In this document: positions 1 through 8,223 of the stretch, piece by piece | How the letters are laid out: each line of letters begins with the position of its first letter | How positions within the stretch are numbered: the first letter of the stretch is position 1 | DNA from: Aquirhabdus sp964373105 | GTDB taxonomy: Bacteria; Pseudomonadota; Gammaproteobacteria; Pseudomonadales; Moraxellaceae | Assembly: GCA_964373105.1 (NCBI GenBank) | Contig: CAYJTU010000001.1 | Coordinates: forward strand, 1 to 64,000 | Direction of reading: 5' to 3' | Length of the DNA: 64,000 nt | Program-made: the position numbers and the translations under genes | The notes under the pieces: model-generated | Database searches by the model: none | Seen by the model: the letters and a program-made list of their open reading frames with translations, nothing else | What the model was told of the DNA's origin: nothing

Positions 1-1
1 T

Positions 2-304
2 ACTGTATGGGTCAACCGTGCAGTACTCCCAGCAGCACCAGCCAATGAATATTAGTGGTCTGATTTGGTCGGACTACAGGTCTATGCCTTTGAGGCCGAT
101 GATTCAGGTGTGGAGCCTACCCCAGTTTTTCTGGGTGCGATCCATGAGCTGTTTGAAACCGGTGCCAATGATGTGATCGTGGTTCGTCCTGTAGCGGGCA
201 GTGTCGATCAGGTTGAACGATTGATTCCATGGCACAAAGATATTATCCGCCACATTGATATGACTGCAAAGCGTATGGATGTGAATTGGGGTGTTGACTA
301 CTAA
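2..304 (+). pseudogene. rimM: 16S rRNA processing protein RimM, 3' part, interrupted by an in-frame TAG
   Basis: This is the C-terminal half of RimM, the 30S assembly factor that binds ribosomal protein S19; the 5' end lies outside the window. The frame starting at base 2 reads through the end of the N-terminal domain and into the PRC-barrel domain (WSDLVGLQVY, then ETGANDVIVVRP, then LIPW) and ends at TAA 302-304. A TAG at 53-55 interrupts it exactly where the family has the second aromatic residue of its E-Y/F-Y-W motif: the reading is NEY-stop-WSDL. The frame is identical on both sides, so one base change (TAT or TAC to TAG) explains it. A TTG at 65 could at most restart a PRC-domain fragment. 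trmD follows after 54 bases, as in many bacteria. Whether the stop is real, an error, or suppressed cannot be told from sequence alone. Confidence 0.8.
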
Positions 305-358
305 ACGTTTGTGATTTGAACGTGAGCCGTGTTGATGGTTGACTTGAAGGGTGAGGCT

Positions 359-1156
359 ATGTGGTTTGCAATCATTACCCTCTTTCCTGACATGTTTGCT
401 GCACTCCGTGACTTCGGGATTACGGGCCGAGCGATTGCGCGGGGTCAAGTCCATGTGACTTGCCTCAATCCACGCGATTACACGCATGATGCGTATCGCC
501 GTGTTGACGAGCGTCCGTTTGGAGGTGGTCCAGGTATGGTGATGTTGGCAGAGCCCTTGGCTGATGCCATCGCCCATGCCAAGTCGCTGGCGGCAGAGCA
601 AGGCTTGGTGAATGTGCCTGTGGTGTATATGTCACCGCAAGGACGTAAGCTGGATGAAGCGGGTGTTCAAACCCTACAGCAGTATGATGGCATGATTTTG
701 CTGTGTGGCCGGTATGAAGGCATTGATGAGCGCTTGATTCAGTTGTATGTGGATCATGAGTGGTCCATCGGGGACTATGTACTGACGGGCGGTGAATTGC
801 CTGCCATGGTGCTGATGGACAGTGTGATTCGGCGTATCCCTGATGTGATGGGGGACAATGCATCTGCCGAACAAGATTCTTTTGTTGATGGTTTGCTGGA
901 TTGTCCGCACTACACGCGGCCTGATACGTTTCAAGGGCTTGATGTGCCCGATGTGCTGAAAAGCGGTCATCATCTCCAGATTGAGAAGTGGCGTTTTTTG
1001 CAAAGTGTGGCGCGAACCAAAGCGCGGCGTCCTGAACTGTTAAAGGATGTCACGCTGTCCAAGCAGCAAAAAAAATGGCTGGCTGAGGCAGACACTATGG
1101 CAAAGCAAGTAGCGCAGTTAGATGTGCAAAAGATTCAAACGAATTCCCCTGACTAA
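359..1156 (+). CDS. trmD: tRNA (guanine-N1-)-methyltransferase TrmD
   Basis: TrmD methylates G37 at N1 in tRNAs using S-adenosylmethionine, which prevents +1 frameshifting. The protein begins MWFAIITLFPDMF and carries the knotted SPOUT-fold motifs PFGGGPGMVM, LLCGRYEGIDER and IGDYVLTGGELPAM, followed by the C-terminal helical domain with the family motif LDCPHYTRP. The chosen ATG is preceded by a strong Shine-Dalgarno sequence (AAGGGTGAGG); an upstream in-frame GTG at 329 would add ten residues not seen in the family. At 265 residues it is slightly longer than the usual 240-260, the extra being a basic, glutamine-rich tail. It sits between rimM and rplS in the conserved rimM-trmD-rplS order. 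Confidence 0.97.
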   Translation: MWFAIITLFPDMFAALRDFGITGRAIARGQVHVTCLNPRDYTHDAYRRVDERPFGGGPGMVMLAEPLADAIAHAKSLAAEQGLVNVPVVYMSPQGRKLDEAGVQTLQQYDGMILLCGRYEGIDERLIQLYVDHEWSIGDYVLTGGELPAMVLMDSVIRRIPDVMGDNASAEQDSFVDGLLDCPHYTRPDTFQGLDVPDVLKSGHHLQIEKWRFLQSVARTKARRPELLKDVTLSKQQKKWLAEADTMAKQVAQLDVQKIQTNSPD

Positions 1157-1191
1157 AAGGGATGATGTTGCAGAACATCAGTTTTAGTTGA

Positions 1192-1217
1192 TGATGGTAG
1201 CCCATCAGGTTTTATTT
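1192..1217 (+). terminator. possible weak terminator or attenuator between trmD and rplS
   Basis: A short stem TGATGG / CCATCA with a four-base loop is followed by GG and a T-rich stretch. It lies in the 221-base gap between trmD and rplS and could partly uncouple rplS expression from the upstream genes. The stem is only six pairs, so this is a tentative call. Confidence 0.3.
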
Positions 1218-1377
1218 CATGTTGTACCTACTGAACAAGTAGTTAATTTAACGAGCGATATGCGCCGGTTTGATGGGTTATGACTCATGGTGAGTGATAA
1301 CACGCAAACGATAGCCTCTTTCCTCAGTTGCATGATTCATTATTAACTGAATCTGTGACATTTTTGGAGTATCCACT

Positions 1378-1764
1378 ATGAGTGGCAAGCACCCTTTAGT
1401 TCAAATCATTGAAAAAGCTCAACTGAAACAAAACATCCCTGCGTTTGCACCAGGTGATACTGTTATTGTTCAAGTGAAGGTTAAAGAAGGCGATCGTGAA
1501 CGTACACAGGCTTATGAAGGCGTTGTGATTGCGATTAAAAACCGTGGTATCAACTCTGCATTCACCGTACGTAAAATTTCTAACGGTGTAGGTGTTGAGC
1601 GTGTATTCCAAACACATTCACCTGTGATCGCGGGTATCGAAGTGAAACGCCGTGGTGCGGTTCGTCGTGCTAAATTGTACTACCTCCGTGACTTGGCTGG
1701 TAAAGCTGCACGTATCCGTGAAAAATTGCCGCAACGTAAAGTTGTTGCAAAAACTGCTAAATAA
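1378..1764 (+). CDS. rplS: 50S ribosomal protein L19
   Basis: L19 is a structural protein at the 30S-50S interface. The sequence shows the family features: N-terminal helix ending near FAPGDTV, then VKEGDRERTQAYEGVVIA, FTVRKISNGVGVERVF and the basic C-terminal KRRGAVRRAKLYYLRDLAGKAARI. At 128 residues it is a little longer than the usual 115-120; the extra is a basic tail ending KVVAKTAK. A Shine-Dalgarno sequence (TTTTGGAG) precedes the ATG. The base composition is more codon-biased than its neighbours, as expected for a highly expressed ribosomal gene. It closes the rimM-trmD-rplS group and is followed by a clear terminator. Confidence 0.98.
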   Translation: MSGKHPLVQIIEKAQLKQNIPAFAPGDTVIVQVKVKEGDRERTQAYEGVVIAIKNRGINSAFTVRKISNGVGVERVFQTHSPVIAGIEVKRRGAVRRAKLYYLRDLAGKAARIREKLPQRKVVAKTAK

Positions 1765-1782
1765 GCAGCATGGGTTGAAGAA

Positions 1783-1807
1783 ACGCACTGTTCAGTGCGT
1801 TTTTTTA
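1783..1807 (+). terminator. Rho-independent terminator of rplS
   Basis: A perfect seven-pair stem ACGCACT / AGTGCGT with a four-base loop is followed directly by a run of T. It lies 18 bases after the rplS stop codon. Confidence 0.85.
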
Positions 1808-1949
1808 TGCCTGAGTTTTGACTTGTGAATCACCGATTAGGTAAAAAATTGCAATGTATTGCTTGATGACGATCATCTCAGTGACATCTCTTGCTAGAAT
1901 TACTCTTGGATCATTCGATGATATGGTCACTAAAACATAAGGTGTGTTG

Positions 1950-2903
1950 ATGACGTTCATTCCTGATTTATCCCAAGCGGTGACCGCATCAGCTTCTGTT
2001 CAATTACCGCAGCTGCTTTTGACTGCTCAAATTCATGTCAAAGCAGATTTACTGCATGTGATTGATCAGCAAGACTGGCCGGAGGTTTTGAGCAAGGCTG
2101 TGCGTCATGCAGCGCTACAGGGTGGCAAACGCGTCCGCCCTGCACTGGTGTATGCCGCTTCTGCTGCAGGAGCGACGGGTGATCTAACGCCTTCTGCTGC
2201 GGCAAGGCGTGCGGCGGTTGCGATTGAGCTGATTCATTGCTATTCGCTGGTGCATGACGATTTACCATGTATGGATGATGATGCATTGCGCCGAGGTCAG
2301 CCGACCGTTCATGTCGTGTATGGCGAGGCGAATGCGCTGTTGGCTGGCGATGTGCTGCAATCTTTGGCTTTTGAGGTGCTGGCGGGTACGTGGTTTAGTG
2401 ATGACGTGCAATCTGAATCAGCGTCGATCCAGTTGGCTCAGATGCAAAGCCTATCGCAAGCGGCCAGTCAGATGGTGAAAGGTCAATTGCTTGATCTCGC
2501 TGCTGAAACTAAGCAAGTGGGGGAGGCAGAGCTTGAAACGATTCATATCCATAAAACCGGTGCGTTGATTCGTTCTGCGGTACGTATGGGCGCTTATGCG
2601 GCAGGCATGATGGCGCCGAGTACACTTGAAGATCTGGATCGCTTTGCCTATGCGTTGGGACTTGCATTTCAAGTACAGGATGACGTACTGGATGTCACGT
2701 CAACGACCGAAGTCTTAGGCAAACCTGCCGGATCCGATGAAAAGCTGCAAAAATCAACTTATCCCTCTCTACTGGGTCTTGCTGCAGCTCAGCAGCGTGC
2801 AGTTGATCTGCATCATGAGGCAATTCGTGCCTTAGCGGGTTTTGATGCGCGGGCGGATGGACTGCGTGAATTGGCAGATTTCTTGTTGACGCGTAAGGCG
2901 TAG
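1950..2903 (+). CDS. ispA: (2E,6E)-farnesyl diphosphate synthase
   Basis: This trans-isoprenyl diphosphate synthase condenses IPP with DMAPP/GPP to make farnesyl diphosphate, the precursor of quinone side chains and undecaprenyl phosphate. The first aspartate-rich motif DDLPCMDDD (about residue 105) has the two-residue insertion typical of bacterial short-chain FPP synthases; the second is QVQDDVLDVTS. GGKRVRPAL and KTGALI are the usual substrate-binding motifs. The ATG at 1950 is chosen over GTG 1944 because TAAGGTG lies just upstream. At 317 residues it is slightly longer than E. coli IspA (299). It is not next to xseB or dxs here. It ends in TAG. Confidence 0.93.
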   Translation: MTFIPDLSQAVTASASVQLPQLLLTAQIHVKADLLHVIDQQDWPEVLSKAVRHAALQGGKRVRPALVYAASAAGATGDLTPSAAARRAAVAIELIHCYSLVHDDLPCMDDDALRRGQPTVHVVYGEANALLAGDVLQSLAFEVLAGTWFSDDVQSESASIQLAQMQSLSQAASQMVKGQLLDLAAETKQVGEAELETIHIHKTGALIRSAVRMGAYAAGMMAPSTLEDLDRFAYALGLAFQVQDDVLDVTSTTEVLGKPAGSDEKLQKSTYPSLLGLAAAQQRAVDLHHEAIRALAGFDARADGLRELADFLLTRKA

Positions 2904-2920
2904 AGTTGGATGCCTTAAAA

Positions 2921-3622
2921 TTAAGGCACCCCCCAAATAAAGATACTGAACATCGTCACTAAACACGCTGCCGTGAGCCACAGACTCATGGCTTTGCGTT
3001 TGCGTAAACTGAAAAATAAGATATAACCCGCCAGCGATAAAATCAAAATCAGTACAGCGCTGATATCAATCACCCACTGCCATACCAGTCCCGCGTTCTT
3101 GCCACGATGCAGATTGTTGATGACATCAATGGTCGAGGCTGGCGTGATCTTGATCTCGGTATGCCCCGTATCGAGCATGACGGCAATATCCGTATGACCT
3201 TTCACCCCTTCCAAGCGCATGTCGAACTCACCATCGACCAGATCACTGCTTTTAAATGCCCCGAGTAAGGGCTGAGGCACTGGTTGCTGTCGGATACTGT
3301 CCAGCAGTAGCACTGCGGGATTTTCTAAGGTTTGGGCTTTGCTGATCACATCCGCGGGCAAGGCTAGCTCAACCGTCACTTCATCCGTGCTTGTTGCAAA
3401 CCAATCAGGATGATTGAGCAATAAGCCCGTGGCAGAGAAAAAGATCAATGATAAGAAAGCAAAAGCGGATAGCCATGCATGGACATGCCGTGTATGGCGA
3501 TAGAAGTCTGATTTACGATAGGAGAGACGACCCGCGAGGCGGTGAAGAATCGTTTGTGTCGAGGTTTTTTTCAGTCGATTTTCTTCGGCAACGATAGAGT
3601 GCTCACTGCGTTTACGTGTCAT
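2921..3622 (-). CDS. PepSY-associated TM-helix membrane protein
   Basis: A 233-residue inner-membrane protein with a cytoplasmic basic N-terminus, a first transmembrane helix (about residues 48-70, ending in the family motif FFSATGLLLNHPDWF), a periplasmic PepSY-like region (about 75-170, with NLHRGKNAGLVWQW near its end) and two C-terminal helices. Proteins of this type sit with ApbE and iron-uptake genes and are thought to pass electrons across the membrane; that role is inference here. Its ATG overlaps the stop codon of the apbE-DUF2271 gene by one base (TGATG), which indicates translational coupling. Confidence 0.8.
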   Translation of the reverse strand: MTRKRSEHSIVAEENRLKKTSTQTILHRLAGRLSYRKSDFYRHTRHVHAWLSAFAFLSLIFFSATGLLLNHPDWFATSTDEVTVELALPADVISKAQTLENPAVLLLDSIRQQPVPQPLLGAFKSSDLVDGEFDMRLEGVKGHTDIAVMLDTGHTEIKITPASTIDVINNLHRGKNAGLVWQWVIDISAVLILILSLAGYILFFSLRKRKAMSLWLTAACLVTMFSIFIWGVP

Positions 3623-5238
3623 CAGATGGCCCGATCAAAGCGTAGTTTTAAATCACCCAATTCATCTTTGGCAGGCAGTGATTTCGTCGCAGCTTTTGGG
3701 GCAGCATCAAGATCAAAGGTTTGATAACTGTGCGCGCCGTGCTCGCGCGACGCTTCGATATGCAGGGTGTATTTGCCTTGTGGCACTGCTTGTCCCGCAT
3801 CGTCTTTGCCATCCCAAGTCGCCGTATAGTGTCCGGGCGCGCGTGACGGTTTGGCGATCGTATCGAGGTTGGTTGTGGTACGGCCGTAACGCTTCCACCA
3901 GATATAGTTGGAATCAATCCACTTCTCTTTAGAGCCCCAGACGTGAAGGGTGCGGACCAATTTACGATCAGCATTGGTCACCCAAATCACCACATAGGGG
4001 GCTTTATAGTTGGACGATTCGATCTTGGGGATGTCGTAATCCAGCACAGCGTTATAGCCTGCGGGCCAAGAGCCCGGTGCAGATGCAGAGGCGCTATTCG
4101 CTACACTTTGCAAGGTACCCATACTCTGGTCGGTGGCCACCAGATCATGCCAGCCGCTGGAATTAAAGGTGTCGCCATTGGTCAGGGTTAGCTGCGCTTC
4201 AACGTGCTGTAGCTGCTCAATCAGCGCCATGGCGTCATCAGGGGTCATCGCGGCCAGCGCAGTCGCTAAAGCATCCGCATCGGCTGCTTGCGATGCAACC
4301 ACGATGCTTTGCTCAACGTGATTCAGTGCTTTGCCTGTGGCGGGAGAGAGGAGATGCGAGTCACGAAGGCTTTCAGTCGATGTGCGATCGCTGCGGATCA
4401 GATCTCGCGCGCCTTGGCCACTGAACGCGACAGCTGCAGTTCGGGTTAATTGTAAGGCTTGGGTTGGTGCGACGTTATCGGCACGTTGCCCTGCATCACG
4501 GAGTCCAATCTGCCAGCCTGATGCGCGCGGCGCTTGGCCCCAGACTTTGACATCACCGCCGATATCCACCATCAATCCCGATAACTCAGGCACTGCTTGA
4601 CGTGCAGCCATGATGGCTCGATCAATGATATAGCCTTTAGCCAATGCATCGGTGGCGAATTGCACGCCATAAGGGCGAGTGACTTGTCGGGTCTGTGGAT
4701 TGAGGATGACATCCGCTTGATTGGCGAACTGAGCACGTGCCGCCAATTCTTGAGCAGGCAAGTCTTTGGCTTGAATGAGCCCACCCATGCGGGCACTAAA
4801 GGCACCACACGTCTCAGCGCGCCAATGTTCACAGGCTTGAATCACGGCAAATAAATCGTTGGAGACCGCAACAGATTGACCATCCTGAACGGCGTGATTA
4901 AGAGCGCTAATCTCACTGTCGCTACGGTGGTTACTGAGAATTTGGTCAAGGCGCTTAATCTCAGCTGTTGCCGCTGCAAATGCGCGTTGGGTTTGATCGG
5001 CGCTTGCACTGATCGCCAAGACATCCAGTGAGGTGCCGAGGACATGATCTTGGTGATAGCGTGCTTGATGCAAAGTATTGGCCGCAGGGCTGGATTGAGC
5101 CAAACTTGCAGTGTCATTGAGTCCCGCCGCATGTGCCGAGACCAAGGTCGGCATACAGACCGATAAGCCAAATCCCGCCACTGCCAATAAATGAAGAACG
5201 AGGGGGCGGAGTGCGAATTGACGAGGGGTTGACGACAT
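3622..5238 (-). CDS. FAD:protein FMN transferase fused to a C-terminal DUF2271 domain
   Basis: The 538-residue protein starts with a Sec signal peptide (cleavage near VSAHA), so it acts in the periplasm. Residues of about 60-330 form an ApbE domain, which attaches FMN to Thr/Ser of target proteins: TSLDVLA, EISALN, GAFSARMGGLIQ, FATDALAKGYIID, MVDIGGDVKVWG and the late SPATGKALNHVEQSIVVA stretch are visible. Residues of about 390-520 form a DUF2271 domain (KAPYVVIWVTNADRKLVRTLHVWG, then YTATWDGKDDAGQAVPQGKYTLHIEA). The ATG at 5238 has GGAGA eight bases upstream; the longer reading from 5292 would bury the signal peptide. The gene is translationally coupled to the PepSY gene. DUF2271 proteins are usually separate neighbours of ApbE, so the fusion is notable. 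I saw no clear flavinylation motif (D-x-x-S/G-A-T/S) in the neighbours. Confidence 0.88.
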   Translation of the reverse strand: MSSTPRQFALRPLVLHLLAVAGFGLSVCMPTLVSAHAAGLNDTASLAQSSPAANTLHQARYHQDHVLGTSLDVLAISASADQTQRAFAAATAEIKRLDQILSNHRSDSEISALNHAVQDGQSVAVSNDLFAVIQACEHWRAETCGAFSARMGGLIQAKDLPAQELAARAQFANQADVILNPQTRQVTRPYGVQFATDALAKGYIIDRAIMAARQAVPELSGLMVDIGGDVKVWGQAPRASGWQIGLRDAGQRADNVAPTQALQLTRTAAVAFSGQGARDLIRSDRTSTESLRDSHLLSPATGKALNHVEQSIVVASQAADADALATALAAMTPDDAMALIEQLQHVEAQLTLTNGDTFNSSGWHDLVATDQSMGTLQSVANSASASAPGSWPAGYNAVLDYDIPKIESSNYKAPYVVIWVTNADRKLVRTLHVWGSKEKWIDSNYIWWKRYGRTTTNLDTIAKPSRAPGHYTATWDGKDDAGQAVPQGKYTLHIEASREHGAHSYQTFDLDAAPKAATKSLPAKDELGDLKLRFDRAI

Positions 5239-5368
5239 GCAGGCATTCTCCAAAAAGCAAAGCGGGATCGACCATCGATAGCACTCATGCATCTCGAAAA
5301 TGACGATAAAAAGAGCGAAAAGAGTGATCTAAAGCGGACTATCTGAGAATAATATGGCAATTGAGATC

Positions 5369-5395
5369 GATTATCAACGATTGATTATCATGAGC
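5369..5395. promoter_or_regulatory. candidate operator with two GATTATCA repeats, partly Fur-box-like
   Basis: The divergent region between apbE-DUF2271 and the DUF4198 gene holds two direct copies of GATTATCA (5369-5376 and 5383-5390), 14 bases apart. The second lies in a 19-base stretch (5377-5395) that matches the Fur consensus at 12 of 19 positions, with the core TGATTATCAT nearly exact. Iron control of this gene group would fit its family, but the match is modest. Confidence 0.35.
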
Positions 5396-5457
5396 TGTTT
5401 CTGTACGCTGCAATGGCATTCAAAATAGCTGACATCGTGCTGATCAAGGAATCTTTC

Positions 5458-6378
5458 ATGCTGCAATCTTTTACAGGCTCTCCCCTTAAATTTACCTATC
5501 TGCTGATGGTGTTAGGTCTGATTTCGATCGCAAACCGCGTTGTAGCCGCCCCTTTTTTACTGCCTGAGCAGTTCGATATTGATGTGAGGACCACCAGTAT
5601 CAGCATTCAAAGTGGACTGACAGGCGATAGTTTCTTTGTACCCAATCGTAATTTTAAAACCGAGTTTAATGTGACGACGCCAGATGGCCAAAGCAAAATA
5701 TTGCCTGTCAGTGCGGAGCTGAAAAAATTTAGTTTGATAGAAGCCGATGTCAGCCAGAGTGGGACGTATGTGATCCAAACGACCAATACGGCACTGATCC
5801 CGACCCGTTATGTGCAAGTCGATGGCCAGTGGCTCAGAGTCGTGCCCGCCAGACCGATGGCGGGCATGAAAGAGATGCCCAAGAAAGAGTCTGCGGATAA
5901 AGCGGATGCGGTCAAGACGGCTCCTGTTAAAGCACCAACATCGATCGCCGAGGATAAACTACCTGCAGATGCCAAGTTGTATACCAGCAATGGACTGAAT
6001 AAAGCCGTGACCTATGTGACCAAGGGCGCACCTGCAGCTTTTGCTGCATGGACGAATAAAGGCTTTGAAGTTAGGCCTGTGACGCATCCGAGTGAAGCCT
6101 ATGTGACCGATGGCTTTGAGTTTGAAGCGCGATTTGATGGCAAGCCTATCGCCGGATTGACGTTCGATGTTGCGCGCGGTGTGAGTCAATATGACAAAGA
6201 AGGCAAACGCGAGCGTCCTGATGTCATTACCGACCTAAAAGGTCATGGCAAGGTGAGTTTTGAGCAGCCGGGCGTCTATTTGATTGCCACAACGTATCCA
6301 AAGGCCACGACTGATCGTACGGTGCAGCCGCCTGCACAGACGGTAAATTTTGGCTTAACGATTGAAGTAGCACCGTAA
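5458..6378 (+). CDS. DUF4198-family periplasmic protein
   Basis: A 306-residue exported protein with a signal peptide (LLMVLGLISIANRVVAA, cleavage before PFLLPEQF). The mature part has the DUF4198 layout: a beta-rich first half (about 30-110) and a second one with VRPVTHPSEAYV, FEFEARFDGKPIAGLTFDVARG and GHGKVSFEQPGVYLIATTYP. The two are joined by a charged lysine/alanine linker. DUF4198 proteins are often found beside TonB-dependent receptors, PepSY proteins and ApbE, so a periplasmic metal-uptake or redox role is a guess from context. The ATG at 5458 has AAGGAA upstream and starts the signal peptide; the open frame begins at 5413. It is divergent from the apbE fusion and shares the control region with it. 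Confidence 0.8.
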   Translation: MLQSFTGSPLKFTYLLMVLGLISIANRVVAAPFLLPEQFDIDVRTTSISIQSGLTGDSFFVPNRNFKTEFNVTTPDGQSKILPVSAELKKFSLIEADVSQSGTYVIQTTNTALIPTRYVQVDGQWLRVVPARPMAGMKEMPKKESADKADAVKTAPVKAPTSIAEDKLPADAKLYTSNGLNKAVTYVTKGAPAAFAAWTNKGFEVRPVTHPSEAYVTDGFEFEARFDGKPIAGLTFDVARGVSQYDKEGKRERPDVITDLKGHGKVSFEQPGVYLIATTYPKATTDRTVQPPAQTVNFGLTIEVAP

Positions 6379-6505
6379 TTAAGACTGGTGCCGCCGTGAT
6401 TTTTAACGTATTTACCCAAAACGAGCCTTCGTTTTGCTGTGTCATTTGGGTCTATAATCAGATGATAAGCCCAGATGGGGGCACATAAGAATGAAGGAAT
6501 ACAAA

Positions 6506-7117
6506 ATGACGCAAATTGTTCCAACATTAGGTGCGAACATTCCTCAGCGCGGTACGCCGTGGAGCCGTGCTTTTTGGACAAACCTCGTGCGACTACAGGG
6601 ATGGAAAGTCGTCGGTGAAGTGCCTAATATTCCAAAAGCGGTGATGATCGGCGCCCCCCATACGTCGAATCAAGATGGCGTCATTGGGCTGCAAATCGTT
6701 CTGGCGATGGGCTTAGAAATCCATCTGATGGCTAAAAATAGCCTTTATCGACCTCCACTGCGCGCCGTGATGGATTGGTTGAAACTGATGCCGATAGATC
6801 GGACGACCTCACATGGTCTGGTTGAGCAAATGTGCGATGCGTTTGCAACACATGATCAATTTTGGTTAGGACTTGCCCCTGAAGGGACGCGTGACTCCTC
6901 GGAAACATGGAAAAGTGGCTTTTATCGCATCGCCGATGCGGCAAAAGTCCCGATCGGGTTGGTGGGGTTTGATTTTAAAAATAAACAGGTGAAATTTTTG
7001 GGCCGCTTTGAACCAACGGGTGATTTTGATGCTGATTTGCCTAAGATCTTGGCATTCTACAAAAACACCTCACCCGCCAACCCAGAGCGTCTTTCCAAGC
7101 CACTGCGTATGCTCTAG
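6506..7117 (+). CDS. PlsC-like acyltransferase
   Basis: A 203-residue protein of the glycerolphosphate/lysophospholipid acyltransferase superfamily. The catalytic H-x4-D box is HTSNQD (about residue 48) and the substrate-binding box is APEGTR (about 125), followed by SGFYRIADAAKVPIGLVGFDF. It lacks the long hydrophobic N-terminus of PlsC and resembles the short 1-acyl-sn-glycerol-3-phosphate acyltransferase-like proteins common in Acinetobacter. The exact acyl acceptor is unknown. The start at 6506 is preferred over 6491 because GAAGGA lies seven bases before it. The gene stands alone, about 100 bases before a patatin lipoprotein gene, and ends in TAG. Confidence 0.82.
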   Translation: MTQIVPTLGANIPQRGTPWSRAFWTNLVRLQGWKVVGEVPNIPKAVMIGAPHTSNQDGVIGLQIVLAMGLEIHLMAKNSLYRPPLRAVMDWLKLMPIDRTTSHGLVEQMCDAFATHDQFWLGLAPEGTRDSSETWKSGFYRIADAAKVPIGLVGFDFKNKQVKFLGRFEPTGDFDADLPKILAFYKNTSPANPERLSKPLRML

Positions 7118-7223
7118 AGTACGTCCATGACAGGTCGATTTTTCAAAAAAAAAAATCTGATCCCCCATTTCAGTTTTAAAAAGACATCTAAAATCCTTTA
7201 AGCCATGGTACGAGAGTGAAGTA

Positions 7224-8153
7224 ATGCGTGTTCATCAGCAAATGAAATCAGTGGGTTGGGTCGCAGCGATAGGTTTAAGTGTGGCGGTGCTGAGTGGCTG
7301 TACGACTACACCCCCTCCGGCATTGGTTGTTCAGCCGCGTCAGCCGATTATCGCCTTAGCATTAGGCGGCGGCGGCGCCAAAGGCTTTGCCCATATCGGG
7401 ATTATCAAAGTCCTTGAGTCGCACGGTATTCGTCCACAAATCGTAACAGGGACTAGTGCAGGTAGCTTTGTGGGCAGTTTATATGCCAGTGGCATGACCC
7501 CATACCTATTGCAAGAAACTGCATTGTCGCTGAAAGAATCCGATATTCGCGATATGACGCTGAGCAGCCAGGGCTTTATCATTGGTCAAAAACTGCAAGA
7601 CTACGTCAATCTAAAAGTGAATCAAAAGCCGATGGAGCAATTTCCGATTCGCTTCGCAGCGGTGGCTACCCAACTTGATACGGGTGCGCGGACGGTCTTC
7701 ACGCGGGGTAATACCGGTCAGGCGGTACGTGCTTCCTGCAGTATCCCCAATGTATTTATTCCTGCAACGATTGGCGGTAAGAAGTATGTCGACGGTGGCC
7801 TCGTCAGTCCAATCCCTGTCGCCGCTGCACGTGAAATGGGTGCGGATATCGTGATCGCTGTGGATATTTCTGCACGACCTAAAGCGGGTCAATCTTCCAA
7901 TGTCTTGGGTGTGCTCGATCAGACGTTTAATATCATGGGTCAGCAAGGGATCGATAAAGAACTTGCACAGGCCAATGTGATCATCAAGCCCAATGTCGGT
8001 AATGTCGGGGTGCTCGACTTAAATAGTCGCCAACAAAGCATTTTGGAAGGGGAGCGCTCTGCACAGGTGCAGCTCGCGGCGATCGACAAGGCGTTGGCTC
8101 AGTTTAAAGCTTCTGCTGCAGCACGTCAGCCTGCAAATAAACCCAGACTCTAA
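7224..8153 (+). CDS. patatin-like phospholipase lipoprotein (RssA type)
   Basis: A 309-residue protein with a lipoprotein signal peptide ending in LSGC (Cys at about residue 26) and a patatin domain. The oxyanion motif is ALGGGGAKGFAHIG, the nucleophile serine is in GTSAGS and the catalytic aspartate in DGGLVSPIP, so the Ser-Asp dyad is complete. It is predicted to be an esterase or phospholipase anchored in the envelope; the natural substrate is not known. The last 60 residues are helical and alanine-rich. The gene ends at a long inverted repeat that also terminates the convergent receptor gene. Confidence 0.9.
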   Translation: MRVHQQMKSVGWVAAIGLSVAVLSGCTTTPPPALVVQPRQPIIALALGGGGAKGFAHIGIIKVLESHGIRPQIVTGTSAGSFVGSLYASGMTPYLLQETALSLKESDIRDMTLSSQGFIIGQKLQDYVNLKVNQKPMEQFPIRFAAVATQLDTGARTVFTRGNTGQAVRASCSIPNVFIPATIGGKKYVDGGLVSPIPVAAAREMGADIVIAVDISARPKAGQSSNVLGVLDQTFNIMGQQGIDKELAQANVIIKPNVGNVGVLDLNSRQQSILEGERSAQVQLAAIDKALAQFKASAAARQPANKPRL

Positions 8154-8160
8154 AATGGTA

Positions 8161-8217
8161 CGCCTGAAGAAAAGAACCCCGTGACTTGCTCAGTTACGGG
8201 GTTCTTTTCTTCAGGCG
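8161..8217. terminator. bidirectional terminator, 22-bp perfect inverted repeat
   Basis: The arms 8161-8182 and 8196-8217 are perfect reverse complements, with a 13-base spacer. Each arm holds an A-run or T-run next to an ACGGGG/CCCCGT core, so the hairpin can end transcription from the patatin gene on the left and the receptor gene on the right. Confidence 0.85.
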
Positions 8218-8223
8218 CTGTTT

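Noticed and set aside
104..1003. Long minus-strand open frames opposite rimM and trmD
   Set aside because: They are antisense to clearly conserved genes, show no family motifs and have His/Arg-rich compositions typical of shadow frames.
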